Assembly (NCBI GenBank): GCA_030374805.1 | Contig: JARGSG010000183.1 | Location: forward strand, 1,054,001 to 1,118,000 | Source of the DNA: Gracilaria gracilis | Taxonomy: Eukaryota; Rhodophyta; Florideophyceae; Gracilariales; Gracilariaceae | Length of the DNA: 64,000 nt | Reading direction: 5' to 3' | Part shown: positions 20,282-30,788 of the stretch, piece after piece | Layout: the number at the start of each line of letters is the position of its first letter | Numbering within the stretch: position 1 is the first letter of the stretch | Notes under the pieces: model-generated | Seen by the model: the letters and a program-made list of their open reading frames with translations, nothing else | Databases searched by the model: none | What the model was told of the DNA's origin: nothing | Made by a program: the position numbers and the translations under genes

Positions 20282-21071
20282 TTATCGCTCGCAGTACGTG
20301 TCGTGTGTGGAGTAATGTATTCAACGAAGATCCGTAGATTACCGATTGCAGCTGTCATACCTTTGTAGCGTCGAGAATAAAAAGGAAAGAATTAGAGTTC
20401 ATCTGAAGAGTTGTCGCTCTTGTAGATACGACTTCATCATGTCCTGAGCCGAGCCGTTTCGCTCTTGTGAACTCGTTTACTTCTTTCCCAACCGCAAATT
20501 GTCTCTGCGGCCTTGTCAAGGGGTTGGTCACGCCGAACCGTCTTCCGAGAAACGCACTCGTCTCCTGTATCTAGTGCTTTTGTTTTGGAGTGAGCCCTCG
20601 TTCTACATTTTCGCCTTTGGAAAACAGTCATCAACCAGAAAATCGTTCTGAGACTCTGGACAGGCACATTGATACTCACATTGATGCCCGAGATAAGGTT
20701 CAGTGCTACGTCTCTATTTGTTCTTCGCTTCACGTAGATCACCTTCGGCCAAAACTATGATACACTCATTCAGGGCCAAAACGGGTCAGAGCTTTATGAA
20801 CAGCTTTCATTCGAGGAGAAAAGTAACACCACTGTAACTTATATCTCGTTTACTTCATACCAATGTCCTGTATGCATGATCTGTTTTGATCGCATTATAT
20901 ATGCGCGTGGTCTTGTGTTATTTTATGATGTTCATGAAACTCTAAACGAGGTTCCACAGAAGCTGATCATTACCTTTAAGAAACAGAAGACTCTGATCAA
21001 CCAACAAGCCGCAACAATGAGCGTGGAGCGAACAAAGGTCCCCCTTTGACCTCTTCATGCCGTTGTCTGTT
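19668..21071 (+). repeat. Segmental duplication, right copy
   Basis: Copy of 13133-14537. In the 603 coding bases there are 8 substitutions, all between the positions equivalent to 13373 and 13566. In about 790 bp of downstream non-coding DNA I see only two substitutions and one indel. Confidence 0.93.
20376..20381 (+). terminator. Polyadenylation signal AATAAA (duplicated copy)
   Basis: Same hexamer and spacing as at 13841, carried over by the duplication. Confidence 0.45.
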
Positions 21072-21561
21072 CTCCAGAGGCCGACGTATTTAGACGATTT
21101 GGTCCCCATTCCGTTTCTCGGGAGCACAAGCACATGCGCTCATCGCCATCTGATGAAAAAGAAACATGTGCACTTATGCCTTCCTTATTTTCCTTACATT
21201 TTACAGATCTTTCTTTGTTGAAGCGTTCTTCGTTTCACAGATTTCGCCTACAATTTGAAAGACTTCGCACAAGGCCTGCATCCGTTGCGTATGACTTACT
21301 GCGGAATACCAGAGATAGATATTGTATGGAAAGGAAACTAATTGTCCGTCGCAGGAGCTCAAACTTGTAGAACGATTGATCACTGATTCGTCGTAAATGA
21401 GTTCGTCTTTGGACAGCATAAATCTGGGCCCACGTACTTGGAGAATGTCGAAATATTGAGTAACTCTCACACGGCAGAACGATGTGTGTATTGGTCAACG
21501 ACGAGTTATCGAAAATTGGAAACCCTTAGACTGATTTGGAGACCTCGGGCTTTCAATGCCA

Positions 21562-22070
21562 CTATGCTTTTCCAAACCCCTCTTCTCTATCAAACTCACG
21601 AACACTGCACTTTCCAGCTTTCATAAGAGCGAAATGTAGTCCCCCTTCCTGCGCATATTGAAGCGTCTCGGTAGCACCACCCACGAAAGACTGATTAAGA
21701 AAGACCCTGGGCACTGTTGAAGCGCCCGTCATTTTCATTAACACAGATTGAACTTCTCGCGCAACTTCCGGAGGTACACTTCCATCATCCAGTTCCACAA
21801 CAGCAGGCTTTGGGACGTTACATCCTTTCTTTGCAAGCCGTCGAGCCTCAGTCCATAGGGTTTGTTTGGTTGCGTCGCAATATCCACAATTTCTCTTGCT
21901 AAATATCTTCGTATCGGCACACAAAATCAGTTTTCAGAAGGGCTAGTTCGCATCGAAGATTTGCCACTGAAATCGAACGCTCTACTTACAACTACGTTAT
22001 TACCATGAATTGTATCTCGAACAAGATCTTCAGCGAGTGCTTCCGGAGTTTTTGACGAGAGATTTCCCAT
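21562..22070 (-). CDS. Glutaredoxin, two exons
   Basis: Dithiol-type glutaredoxin that reduces disulfides with glutathione. Exon 1 (22070-21990) encodes 27 residues from MGNLSSKTPEALAEDLVRDT; exon 2 (21906-21562) encodes 114. The 83-bp intron has donor GTAAGT (from 21989) and acceptor GAAG. Joining gives GNNVV followed by IFSKRNCGYC, the expected strand leading into the active site. The active site is CGYC rather than the common CPYC. The TVPRVFLNQSFVGGATETLQ segment supplies the cis-Pro and glutathione-binding parts. The N-terminal MG-x3-S fits an N-myristoylation signal, hinting at membrane attachment. This is the only intron I could place with confidence in the window. Confidence 0.88.
21907..21989 (-). 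other. Spliceosomal intron of the glutaredoxin gene
   Basis: 83 bp, starting GTAAGTAG and ending CGAAG on the minus strand, phase 0. An in-frame stop inside it and the absence of any ATG in the downstream frame show it must be removed. Splicing restores the glutaredoxin N-terminal strand. Confidence 0.85.
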
Positions 22071-22110
22071 TTGTAATTCAGCCAAGGAGTGGTACAGTTT
22101 GAAGCCAAGG

Positions 22111-22416
22111 TAACCCTTTTGAGTCGCTTTCTTCTCTTGTATACAAGGGTGTCTAGCTGGCTCCTCGAAATTTTGAACTCAAAATGTTCTCTCCCCCTCT
22201 CCCTTCTCTGCCTGTTGAACCTTTGGAAATAAGCGGATAAGGAATTAGATACATCCAACTCTGTCAGAGTAGCTGTGTATCGAAGTGAGATCAGATTGCA
22301 TACCAAACAACAGGTTCACCATGGAGCTCTTGATGCCTAAAGTTTGCATGTCCATTCGACGCACCCAACATATTTTTGACAAGTGTAGAGCTTTTGGCCC
22401 TTTCTGGGCTGCAAAA
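22111..22416 (+). repeat. Diverged dispersed repeat, copy B
   Basis: Partner of 14547-14918. It begins 41 bp upstream of the glutaredoxin start codon, so it overlaps that gene's promoter region. Confidence 0.75.
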
Positions 22417-22896
22417 ACATCCTGGGATTATAAGATACCTGCGATGCAAGAACAGCCTGGGATGCAAAAACAGGCTGGTGCAGAACCCTGACATCCCCAT
22501 GTGGGTCCTATTTCGTGATCGTTCCTCCAACGATTCCGGTGGATATCAGTTGCTCTACCTTCGAAGGTGTATCGAATGTGTTGGGCAGGCTTCACGGCCT
22601 CAGCGTTTGCCCCTGCTTATGCCTTCGGGAAATGCAAAATTGTGTGACCTGGCTACTCATCTGACGTTCGTCTGCGGTTGCATAGTAGAGGTATCAGGCA
22701 ATCATGATGCAGAAAACGGAGATAATGATGAAAGCGAGAACAAGGTAACCCTGTCAAACATGATGTTTCTTCATATCACAAGTACCAAATGTATCTCATC
22801 CACTTAGAAACACACAATTCACAATCCTGTTGATGACGTCGATAAGATGCTAACGGCTGTTCACGACAATTGCCAAAGGGAAAAAGTATGAACATG

Positions 22897-25800
22897 TCAG
22901 TGAAGTACTACTTCTGATTGTTGGGCATGCATTTCAATAGCAGCGCAAAGCTCAATGTCTTGCTCGACATGTTCTGACCCAACCCTTAGTGTATTCCATA
23001 CGTTTCGCATATGTTCAGCACCAATCTTAACAGAGGACTGGCATACCATAGCCTTTCTAACATACTGTTTGGCTTTGGCTACGTCGAATACCATTTCATG
23101 TCGTTCAGTTAACAAAAGATCAGCCAGAGCATACATGGCGTTTACGTCGTCGTCCTCAACCATCACCTCATAGAGTTCGACTGCCCTTCCAGGGTTCGGT
23201 TCAAGCCCGTTTACGTCACACTGCAGCAAAGCTGCAAGGTTATACATTGCATGTACATGCTTCTTCGAACTGATTACACGTTCGTAAAGCGAGATTGCAG
23301 CCTTCGGATCTGGGTGTATCCCCTCCCCCCCAGCTTGAAATAGGGTCGCAAGGTTGAACATTGCTTCTATATGGTTTCCTTGGTTGATTGCTTGCTTGTA
23401 TAGCTTAATCGCCTCCTTCAAATTCGGGTCAAACCCGTCTGCTCCGTAGTGTCGAATTAACGCAAGGCTGTACATAGCTTCCACATTTCCTTCTTCAGCA
23501 ATTGCTCTCTCATATAATTCAATTGCCTTTCCAACATCCCGGTTTAGCCCTTTCCCGCCGTTCTCAAGAAGAAGTGCTAAATTGAACAAAGCATAGCCAT
23601 CATCCCAGTTGGATATAAGGCTCCCGTAGAGTTCAGCTGCCTTAGGGGCGTTTTGCTCCACCCCTTTCGTACCAACATCCAATAACACGGCCAGGCTGTA
23701 AATCGCTCGTACGTATCCTAACTCTTCTATAGCGAGCTTCTGCTGCTTAGACACAACACAACTTTTCCTGATATCTTCGTATCCTGCTTCCTTCGTCAGT
23801 ATCTTCTTGGATAAACCGCGACTTCGCAAATGGATGTCCCCCTTATCCATTGCCAGTTGGAGCAACCGGAGACGGGTTTTGCCGTTCTCAACTGAGAATC
23901 TTTCTGGTTCGATTTGAAGAATACGGCAAATGTTCTCGTTTCCAGAACTTGTTGATTCAGCACAGGAAATTGCTTGGGCAATATCACACAATGCACGGAG
24001 TGGTGCTCTGTTTGTCTGGGTCAAAAACAACAGTTGCTGCATCGCCAATGAGGCTTTCTGGTGATGGTTGTGCGGATCGCATATTAAATATGCGTTGAGT
24101 ATATCCATGAGTGGCCTATAAACGTATCCCTTATCACCTTCTAGTAACAATACATTCTCACAAGCTGGTAAAACGTACTCACGGAATTTGACTTTGTCCT
24201 CGTCGGTAACTTCTACAGAGACTGCTGTTGTCGACAGCATTGTTGCAACAAAGCTTCGCAAGATGTCCAGACCTCGGTAGCAGTCCTCGGAATTTTCGCC
24301 GAAGTCAAATAGTAGCTCCATACACTTCTTCAAGGCATCTACCCTTCCATATTGCAATGCTGCCATTTCATAAAGGGTCGACGCTCGTGAAGGTCGTAGA
24401 GGTTCTAATTTGTTTGCGAGGCGCATCATTAGATCTACAGCACTCTCTTCGAGGACAAGGGATGATGTTCCATTAGAGTGATTGTAGTGATTCCTCACTG
24501 CGTCTTGCACCAATAAGCTGGTATGCATCAGAACAGCATCTTCCGCTTTCTTGTAGCTGACAGTTTGCACTCGCTTAACAGGGAGTTCCACAAAATGGCT
24601 CATGAGACCACGTGTGTCGTCACGTATCAGCGGAGTCTCATAACCTACATCACGAGTTTGCTGCAATAATCCCTGGCTTTCTAACTCATACTTACATATG
24701 ACAGCACGAAAGGGAGGCCATTCGTTCCATGTCAGAAATGAAGACTTCGTTGCCGTTTGTAATTTTGCAATCCCGGGATGTTGTTGTTCATTTTCGATAA
24801 AATCGAGCTCTACGAACGATATGTTGAGTTCGTTCTGCCAGTCCCTGAAACCCTCAAGACGCCCTAGGAATGCGTCTCGCCACCATCGCCACTGGAATTC
24901 TCTGGAATCGGCGGAAACATCAATTGTACACTCATTTGGAGCTTTAAGCGTCAACACGATCGCTATTCTTTGTGGCCCGCAGATAGGCGTTATCGTCAAT
25001 TTCGAATGAACTTGGTTGGTTTCCGGACTTCCAAATGTTCCAGACCTCTCGGAAGTCGCGTCGAGAAGCTCTGGCTCTGATTCTCTTTGTTCGACTTCAC
25101 GCCTCTCATTTGTGGGAACCGTACTGACATGTAACGAAGGAAATGACAGAAGAAAAAGCAGTATAGTAGCCATATATGTTTCATCTTCCGTATATATACA
25201 GTCTGGGATTACATCCATGTCAGGGAGTACTATGGATTCCAAAAAGTTCTGCAGCTCCCATATTAGTCGACTTTGAACACATCGACGATTCAAAGCCTCG
25301 GAAACTCGTTTACCTTCTAGCACAGTCGACATGGCTCCGCTCAATTTCAACCGAAACCTCAGTTCACGAAAGTCTGTTCTGTTTCTCGCATCGAAGAAAT
25401 CATCTCCTGGCTTTCCTTCGTTTCTATTCGCCCATCGCGCAAGCGAGGAACGGACTGACTCCATGCGGTACCCCATGAATGTTACAAACTGGTCCATAAA
25501 TCTGTACTTGTGTGTCTCGTCTGCGATCCGACGCGCAAGTCGCCTTTTCTCTAATTCACAGTTAACCTCTCGAACTCTTGTGCCAGATTCTTCTACAGTT
25601 TGTCCAGTTTCGCACAGTTCTATGCTATCCGGTGCAAGACAGAAGCTTTTCCATTCTTCATTCAGTTTCGTAAGCAAGAAGGATACTTGAGCTCCAGAGA
25701 CAAGCGCCACCCAAACATCAATCAACTCACCTACCCTTGCGACAAGTCTGTTCTTTGAAGAGGGCAATGAGATCAAGTTCGCCCCGAATGGAAACGCGCT

Positions 25801-27312
25801 TCGAATGACGCCATTGTCCGCCGTATAAACAAGTTTTCTCGCGGGTGTATTTCGAGATATCTGCTGATCAGGAATACTGAGCTGTGCACGTAGAGTGGCA
25901 ATAGCTTGGTCACTGTCATCATTGCACCATGTAGGTTCAACACCCGTTGCTACTAATGAGTCTGAAGAGCTACTACTTGAAGACGACGAGTCGTCATCAC
26001 TTGAGCAACTTGATGTGCTTTCGGTAGGCTCACGACATGCACTTTGTTTGGCTTTGCATTGGCGAGAAAGCATACCCATATAGATCAGAATAGTTAACCA
26101 TTCCAATTTGTTGATGTCAAACTCTCGGGTCTCTCGAACATGAATCCATTTGACAGGAAGCTCCGCGATAAATTCCGTGAGAACTTCGCGATACGCGTCA
26201 TAACTATAAGGAATGAGATCGTCATACTCATCTAAACCCTCGAGATCTTTCCGATCTGGATCTCTCATATAACGTGGGTCTTTCAGATGTGGAACACGAA
26301 ACGGGAGAGCTTTCCCGCTTCGAATGGCTAGCTCAAACAGTTCCTGTTTCATAACGCGCCCCTCACTCATTTGTGAATCAGTGGGCCACGCATCCCATAA
26401 GAAAGGACCCGAACCTTGACCATCGTAATCTGGCCAGAGGTGCAGCGTTGCGGACGCTAGCACCTGTGTGCTAAAGTATCGACCACGCAGTTCTAGCCTT
26501 TTCATTGCAGTCAAGCTGGGATCATATGGCTGCGCGTCCGGGTCAGGAACAACATCGAATTCAGAAAGCCAGTCTTTGAGACCTTGAGCAGCAAAGGCTG
26601 CCGCCCAATGCACCCAAACATCCACTGGCTTAAGAGGAACTTGTCTGAGCGAATGAGTTCTTCGATGGCCAAAAAGTGAGAGGAAGCGGTCGTAGAAAAA
26701 AGAGAGAAATATGCGTAGCCATTGAGCAGCGCTGCGAACAGGATCCAATAAATGAATCTTATCATCTGCGTGTGTGAGTACATTGATCTTACCATACGCC
26801 AAGTAACTGTGCAGGTGTCCATGCATGATCTGATTGTCGATTATCTTCTCGTTAACCAAGATGTTATCAGCAACATAGGCTGCAGTAACTGGTTCAAGAG
26901 CAACATCTTCCTTCCGTTTCTTGTGGTTCGAGGAACCTGGCAGACAATATGTGATGCCAATCGCTTTGAGAGCCAAAATGGAGTTCTTCGCCCAAGAACG
27001 GAAATAGTTGAGCTGCCATAATCCCCAAAGCGTGCGAAACATATGCCTTAGCGCGAAAAGAGAAGCAATAAGGGCAGCACATGTTTCTTTGTAATCACCA
27101 GCAAGTCCCTGTATGATGCAATACGCAAGTACGTACAGGAAGGGGATGCCACTCCAAAAAAGGTTGTGGTAAGCGGCATTACGTGTGTGCTTGACAGTTC
27201 TCCACTTCTCGGAGATGAAATCTTTCTCGGAAATTATTGTCCACGGAGCAAAGGCTGCGACGTATGCGCATAGCACGAAAGGGAAGGAATCAGCAATGAC
27301 GGTGACGTCCAT
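22897..27312 (-). CDS. Large membrane protein with C-terminal Sel1 repeats
   Basis: 1471 residues from an ATG. The N-terminus has several hydrophobic spans (roughly residues 10-28, 50-70 and 75-95), and a further hydrophobic stretch lies near residue 205. A Ser/Asp-rich low-complexity run is near 435-455. A long middle region (about 480-1190) matches nothing I know. About six Sel1/TPR-like repeats follow (about 1215-1410), with the signature A-M-Y-N-L-A-x-L-L ... G-x-x-P-N/D-x-x-x-A-I-x-L-Y-E-R-A; such solenoids bind proteins. The protein is probably a membrane-anchored scaffold. The function is unknown; ERAD-type roles of SEL1L are not implied by the repeats alone. No frame breaks are seen. 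Confidence 0.85.
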   Translation of the reverse strand: MDVTVIADSFPFVLCAYVAAFAPWTIISEKDFISEKWRTVKHTRNAAYHNLFWSGIPFLYVLAYCIIQGLAGDYKETCAALIASLFALRHMFRTLWGLWQLNYFRSWAKNSILALKAIGITYCLPGSSNHKKRKEDVALEPVTAAYVADNILVNEKIIDNQIMHGHLHSYLAYGKINVLTHADDKIHLLDPVRSAAQWLRIFLSFFYDRFLSLFGHRRTHSLRQVPLKPVDVWVHWAAAFAAQGLKDWLSEFDVVPDPDAQPYDPSLTAMKRLELRGRYFSTQVLASATLHLWPDYDGQGSGPFLWDAWPTDSQMSEGRVMKQELFELAIRSGKALPFRVPHLKDPRYMRDPDRKDLEGLDEYDDLIPYSYDAYREVLTEFIAELPVKWIHVRETREFDINKLEWLTILIYMGMLSRQCKAKQSACREPTESTSSCSSDDDSSSSSSSSSDSLVATGVEPTWCNDDSDQAIATLRAQLSIPDQQISRNTPARKLVYTADNGVIRSAFPFGANLISLPSSKNRLVARVGELIDVWVALVSGAQVSFLLTKLNEEWKSFCLAPDSIELCETGQTVEESGTRVREVNCELEKRRLARRIADETHKYRFMDQFVTFMGYRMESVRSSLARWANRNEGKPGDDFFDARNRTDFRELRFRLKLSGAMSTVLEGKRVSEALNRRCVQSRLIWELQNFLESIVLPDMDVIPDCIYTEDETYMATILLFLLSFPSLHVSTVPTNERREVEQRESEPELLDATSERSGTFGSPETNQVHSKLTITPICGPQRIAIVLTLKAPNECTIDVSADSREFQWRWWRDAFLGRLEGFRDWQNELNISFVELDFIENEQQHPGIAKLQTATKSSFLTWNEWPPFRAVICKYELESQGLLQQTRDVGYETPLIRDDTRGLMSHFVELPVKRVQTVSYKKAEDAVLMHTSLLVQDAVRNHYNHSNGTSSLVLEESAVDLMMRLANKLEPLRPSRASTLYEMAALQYGRVDALKKCMELLFDFGENSEDCYRGLDILRSFVATMLSTTAVSVEVTDEDKVKFREYVLPACENVLLLEGDKGYVYRPLMDILNAYLICDPHNHHQKASLAMQQLLFLTQTNRAPLRALCDIAQAISCAESTSSGNENICRILQIEPERFSVENGKTRLRLLQLAMDKGDIHLRSRGLSKKILTKEAGYEDIRKSCVVSKQQKLAIEELGYVRAIYSLAVLLDVGTKGVEQNAPKAAELYGSLISNWDDGYALFNLALLLENGGKGLNRDVGKAIELYERAIAEEGNVEAMYSLALIRHYGADGFDPNLKEAIKLYKQAINQGNHIEAMFNLATLFQAGGEGIHPDPKAAISLYERVISSKKHVHAMYNLAALLQCDVNGLEPNPGRAVELYEVMVEDDDVNAMYALADLLLTERHEMVFDVAKAKQYVRKAMVCQSSVKIGAEHMRNVWNTLRVGSEHVEQDIELCAAIEMHAQQSEVVLH

Positions 27313-28717
27313 GTACTAGGTCGAAAAATGGTTACACAGCTCCGATGATGTGCGGAGTAGTCACTCAAGAGACAAGAGAGGACATGAAGAAGATAGCATA
27401 CCTACAAAGACTTCAGATTGTTAGCAACGGTGAAGGAGAAGAGCATGTGAGAGGCAAACACTGAAAGCACAAGGTGATCCCACTACACGTGGCTGCTGTA
27501 GCATTGGTGGAGCATTGCTGTCACGAATTGCAACTCCAAACAGAGCACACACGGTAAACTTACACGTAAAGTTTACGAAGGCGTAACATTTGAACGTTAC
27601 CTTCGTATATTTGTTGCACCAAGCAAGTTTGAAGTTCAGCTCTGTGATCAGCGAAGGGTATGGAGAATTTGGAAGTCTCACTCTAGAGAGGTACTGTAGG
27701 TTGTAGCCTACTGGATGTACCGAAGGTAGGTGGAGAGATTCCGACGGATACATGCGGCCTAGAAGTTGTTGTCGCTACGCACATCTTTGTGCCAAAGCAG
27801 TCGCATCAGATTACTTTCAGTGAGCCACGGCTTCATACGAGCCACGCTCATGGACAACTCTCCAAATATTGACCCTTTAAAAGGACATCAGTAATCATAG
27901 CACTCTTCGTTGTTATGGACAAACCCTAACTTAGATTGGTTATCATATTGTTGATAATCTGATTCAGATAGACGTAGCTGCAGAACAGATTTTATCCACC
28001 GGTTCTTCTAAACGTTCCCGAAGGCCTTTCAATCAAACAACCAATTCGACGGTTCTGTAGATACTAAACTCCCAGTGTCTTTGCTTACTGGCGCACAAGT
28101 GGGAAAGATTCTCTTGGCGTCGTGGTCCGTTCGAGACATATCCAAAGTGATGTTGCACCTGTACACTTTCCATCAGGTTCAGCTACATTCTGGCTCAGAA
28201 TCCAATCACCGGTCGTATTGGAAGAGATCAATAGGGCCACGTGCACCTTGCGAGTCAAATCGCCGTCTAGCGGCATGCCTATCGTCTATCCATCCGATTG
28301 ACATCGTACGGAGCGAAATGAGTTTGCGATCGGCACGCAAAAGGTCAGCCTTAAACGTTATGGGCAATAACTCATTGCCAAAATCGCAAAAGGAGAGGGC
28401 TACATTCTTGTTGTATCTAGCCCTTCTAGTATTTCCTATCTACACCCACGAGTACGAAGAATTGAGGGAGATTCTAAGGCCTGATGAGTGTGGTGGATGC
28501 ATACGGGTAGCAGCTGTCCGTCATTGCTTCACAGTGAACTTCACACCGGACATATGGTCTACCCTTGTAGTTGCTTGCGTGTAAGGTTAGTTTTTTTCCT
28601 GACATTGAGTACCCTACCTTCGTAGACGTACAGGGAAAGCATGCTTTCCCTGCCCTTTCATAGGTCACGAGGTGAACTACACGTATACGTAAAGGTTAGA
28701 TACTGTACATCAAGAAT
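27313..28717. other. Intergenic region with short palindromes
   Basis: No supported gene. It holds two copies of TACCTTCGTA (27598-27607, 28615-28624) and a perfect palindrome at 28631-28652. An open frame at 28075-28584 lacks a proper start and any family feature. Confidence 0.35.
28631..28652. repeat. Perfect 22-bp palindrome
   Basis: CAGGGAAAGCA followed directly by its reverse complement. It could be a binding site for a dimeric regulator or a short hairpin. It lies seven bases after a TACCTTCGTA motif. Confidence 0.8.
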
Positions 28718-28817
28718 GGCCCTTGACCACAAGTGGTCAGGCGTCGTCCAGACTGCGTGGCCAACTTGAGCTGTTTATTTACTTTACTAGAAAGCTGCCA
28801 CCGTCGAGATCTGTTTT

Positions 28818-28851
28818 AACTCTCTCTCTCTCTCCCTCTCTCTCTCTCTCA
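28818..28851. repeat. CT dinucleotide microsatellite
   Basis: A run of CT units with one CCC interruption, about 34 bp. Confidence 0.85.
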
Positions 28852-29111
28852 CGGGTATGCTGCGTTAGGGCCCAGCTGAGCCAGCTGAGTAGGTTCGCAC
28901 AGCGCTATTCAGTGTTGTGTGCTGCACAGCACTTTTGTTCACAGCTGAACGGAAGAAACATATGTTGCTGCAGATTTGCACCCAAAGCCAGCCCCAAAAA
29001 GGTACAAATACAACATAAACTCTTGAATTGCGAACTATTTATGGAGAAAAAGAACTCTACAATGATTTAGACCTCCATGATTGGTGTCGGATAGTAGCTA
29101 AGCTCCCCTGG

Positions 29112-30788
29112 CTAGAGTGAGTTATTTTTAGGCACAGTGAATCGAATTCTCGCGTCTCCCAGCTTAGTATGCATGCGGGTCAAATCGCTGAGGTTGTCGA
29201 TCTCGTTGGCTAACTGCCATCCTCTAGGTGTAAGAGTCTCTTCATTGAAGATTTCTGGTTCGAATAATCGACTTGCAAAAATGCCGCTAAACGTCATCCC
29301 AACTCCGATTGTCGCCAGGAATGGTCCGTGAACCCCACCAAAGTCCTTATCTTCGGCAAAAATACCTGGGTAATACTCCACTTGGTCCACATCCCTGTAA
29401 ACCTTCTTCAGTTTCGTTAGTATATGCTCATCTGAAGTGATTTCCTCAAACTTCTTAAGCCGTCCAAAACCAAAATGCTCGCGGTAGTCATTGTAAGATC
29501 CCAACTGATAATCCCTGGTCTTCTGCATTCCAGGTTTGATAACCTTTTCTAAGAACCACTTATTGGTATTAAGTAGTGTCAACTTACCCGCGCGTTGCGA
29601 TGCAGCAGAGAATAGCACTCTTTCTAGTCCTCCATCTTCATCCGCGATCCATTTCACAGCATTCCAAGTTTCCCCAAGCCAGTTATCCTCTTTTGGAAAT
29701 AGTAAAGAGTCTGTATCATAGGCGTTAACATCAGGCTTCAACTCGTTCATCTGCTCTTCATTGTTAAGGGGAAGGTCCTTTATGATCTTCACCTTATCAG
29801 GATAGAATTGATGCCAACGGTACAGGAAATTGAACTCTGTTTGAATTGCATTGCATGGTGGGTACGGGTCAGGGCCTAGCATCTTCCACATCCTTGACTG
29901 CTTCACCGCTTGATCGAACTTGATCTTCACATAGCTAGTCTGCAGACCTCGGCCAACATAATCGTGCATTGTAATGCGAACACAGTTGATCATAACGACG
30001 AGCAATGCCTTCTGAAAGAGTTCTTCGTCGTCCATAATTATGCCTCTCTCAGTTGCCCATTTGTTGATCTCACGACAAACATATTGATGCCTTCTAAAGA
30101 ATAAGACGTGAACCGCTGCGAAGCCAGGTACAGTATTAGCAAGTTCGATAGGAATGTCAAACATTTCTTTTCCTCCAATTAACTCCTTATATTTCTCTTC
30201 CACTTCTTTAATCGGTGGAAACTCTTCCCTGTTCCTGAACGTTGATCTAAGCAAACCAAGTTTACCGGAACGGAGAGACTGCATCTTTTCAGGAGTGGAT
30301 CCATAAAGCTGAGAAAGATTGAGTCCAATGGGTTGGCCCGTTTTTAGACCGTTCGTAGGACTGGTGTTGAACAACTGATGGCTGAACCACTGCGCGTAGT
30401 GGCCGACAAGAAGTGAAAGATTTTTGTTTGTCTCCGGAATGAATGTCTTACGGTGAAAACAATCAACGGCGTCATCTAAGTTTGGAAGGCTCCGGGTGTA
30501 GTCAGGTTGGCGTGGAAGCAAGCGAGAGTAGGTAGTACGTGATTCATCGTAAACTGTGTAATATGAAGGGTAATCGTTCTCCAAATTATACTTGGGTAGA
30601 CGCGGGACATACTTCGCCATACCATTGAGGGAAAAAGCGAGGTAGGCCGAATTGAGAATATTCTTGACAATGGGAATCTGTTGAAGTATGTACCAAAAGA
30701 GCCAGAAGTTGTTCCGAATATAATTCGAGAAGAAGTTGACAGGGCCGCCGCAGCGTTTGATCTGGTACCATAAGTCCAAAAGAAACAT
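29112..30788 (-). CDS. Cyclooxygenase-like heme peroxidase (prostaglandin H synthase homologue)
   Basis: Predicted 558 residues from the first ATG (ending at 30788); the frame is open 21 codons further but without an ATG. It matches animal prostaglandin H synthases through the catalytic domain: AQWFSHQLF holds the distal Gln (about 133) and His (about 137); FLYRWHQFYPDK holds the catalytic Tyr (about 323) and heme-ligating His (about 326). DVDQVEYYPG matches the late-domain motif. The position of the aspirin-acetylated Ser appears to be Thr (about 499) in a gapless alignment (tentative). There is no EGF module or cleavable signal peptide, unlike animal enzymes. Prostaglandin synthases are known from red algae such as Gracilaria. 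It probably oxygenates arachidonate; an alpha-dioxygenase is the alternative, less likely given the COX-type Tyr-His spacing. Confidence 0.85.
   Translation of the reverse strand: MFLLDLWYQIKRCGGPVNFFSNYIRNNFWLFWYILQQIPIVKNILNSAYLAFSLNGMAKYVPRLPKYNLENDYPSYYTVYDESRTTYSRLLPRQPDYTRSLPNLDDAVDCFHRKTFIPETNKNLSLLVGHYAQWFSHQLFNTSPTNGLKTGQPIGLNLSQLYGSTPEKMQSLRSGKLGLLRSTFRNREEFPPIKEVEEKYKELIGGKEMFDIPIELANTVPGFAAVHVLFFRRHQYVCREINKWATERGIIMDDEELFQKALLVVMINCVRITMHDYVGRGLQTSYVKIKFDQAVKQSRMWKMLGPDPYPPCNAIQTEFNFLYRWHQFYPDKVKIIKDLPLNNEEQMNELKPDVNAYDTDSLLFPKEDNWLGETWNAVKWIADEDGGLERVLFSAASQRAGKLTLLNTNKWFLEKVIKPGMQKTRDYQLGSYNDYREHFGFGRLKKFEEITSDEHILTKLKKVYRDVDQVEYYPGIFAEDKDFGGVHGPFLATIGVGMTFSGIFASRLFEPEIFNEETLTPRGWQLANEIDNLSDLTRMHTKLGDARIRFTVPKNNSL

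Noticed and set aside
28075-28584. 169-codon frame on the plus strand
   Set aside because: Begins without an ATG and has no recognisable feature; it lies in repeat- and palindrome-rich intergenic DNA.
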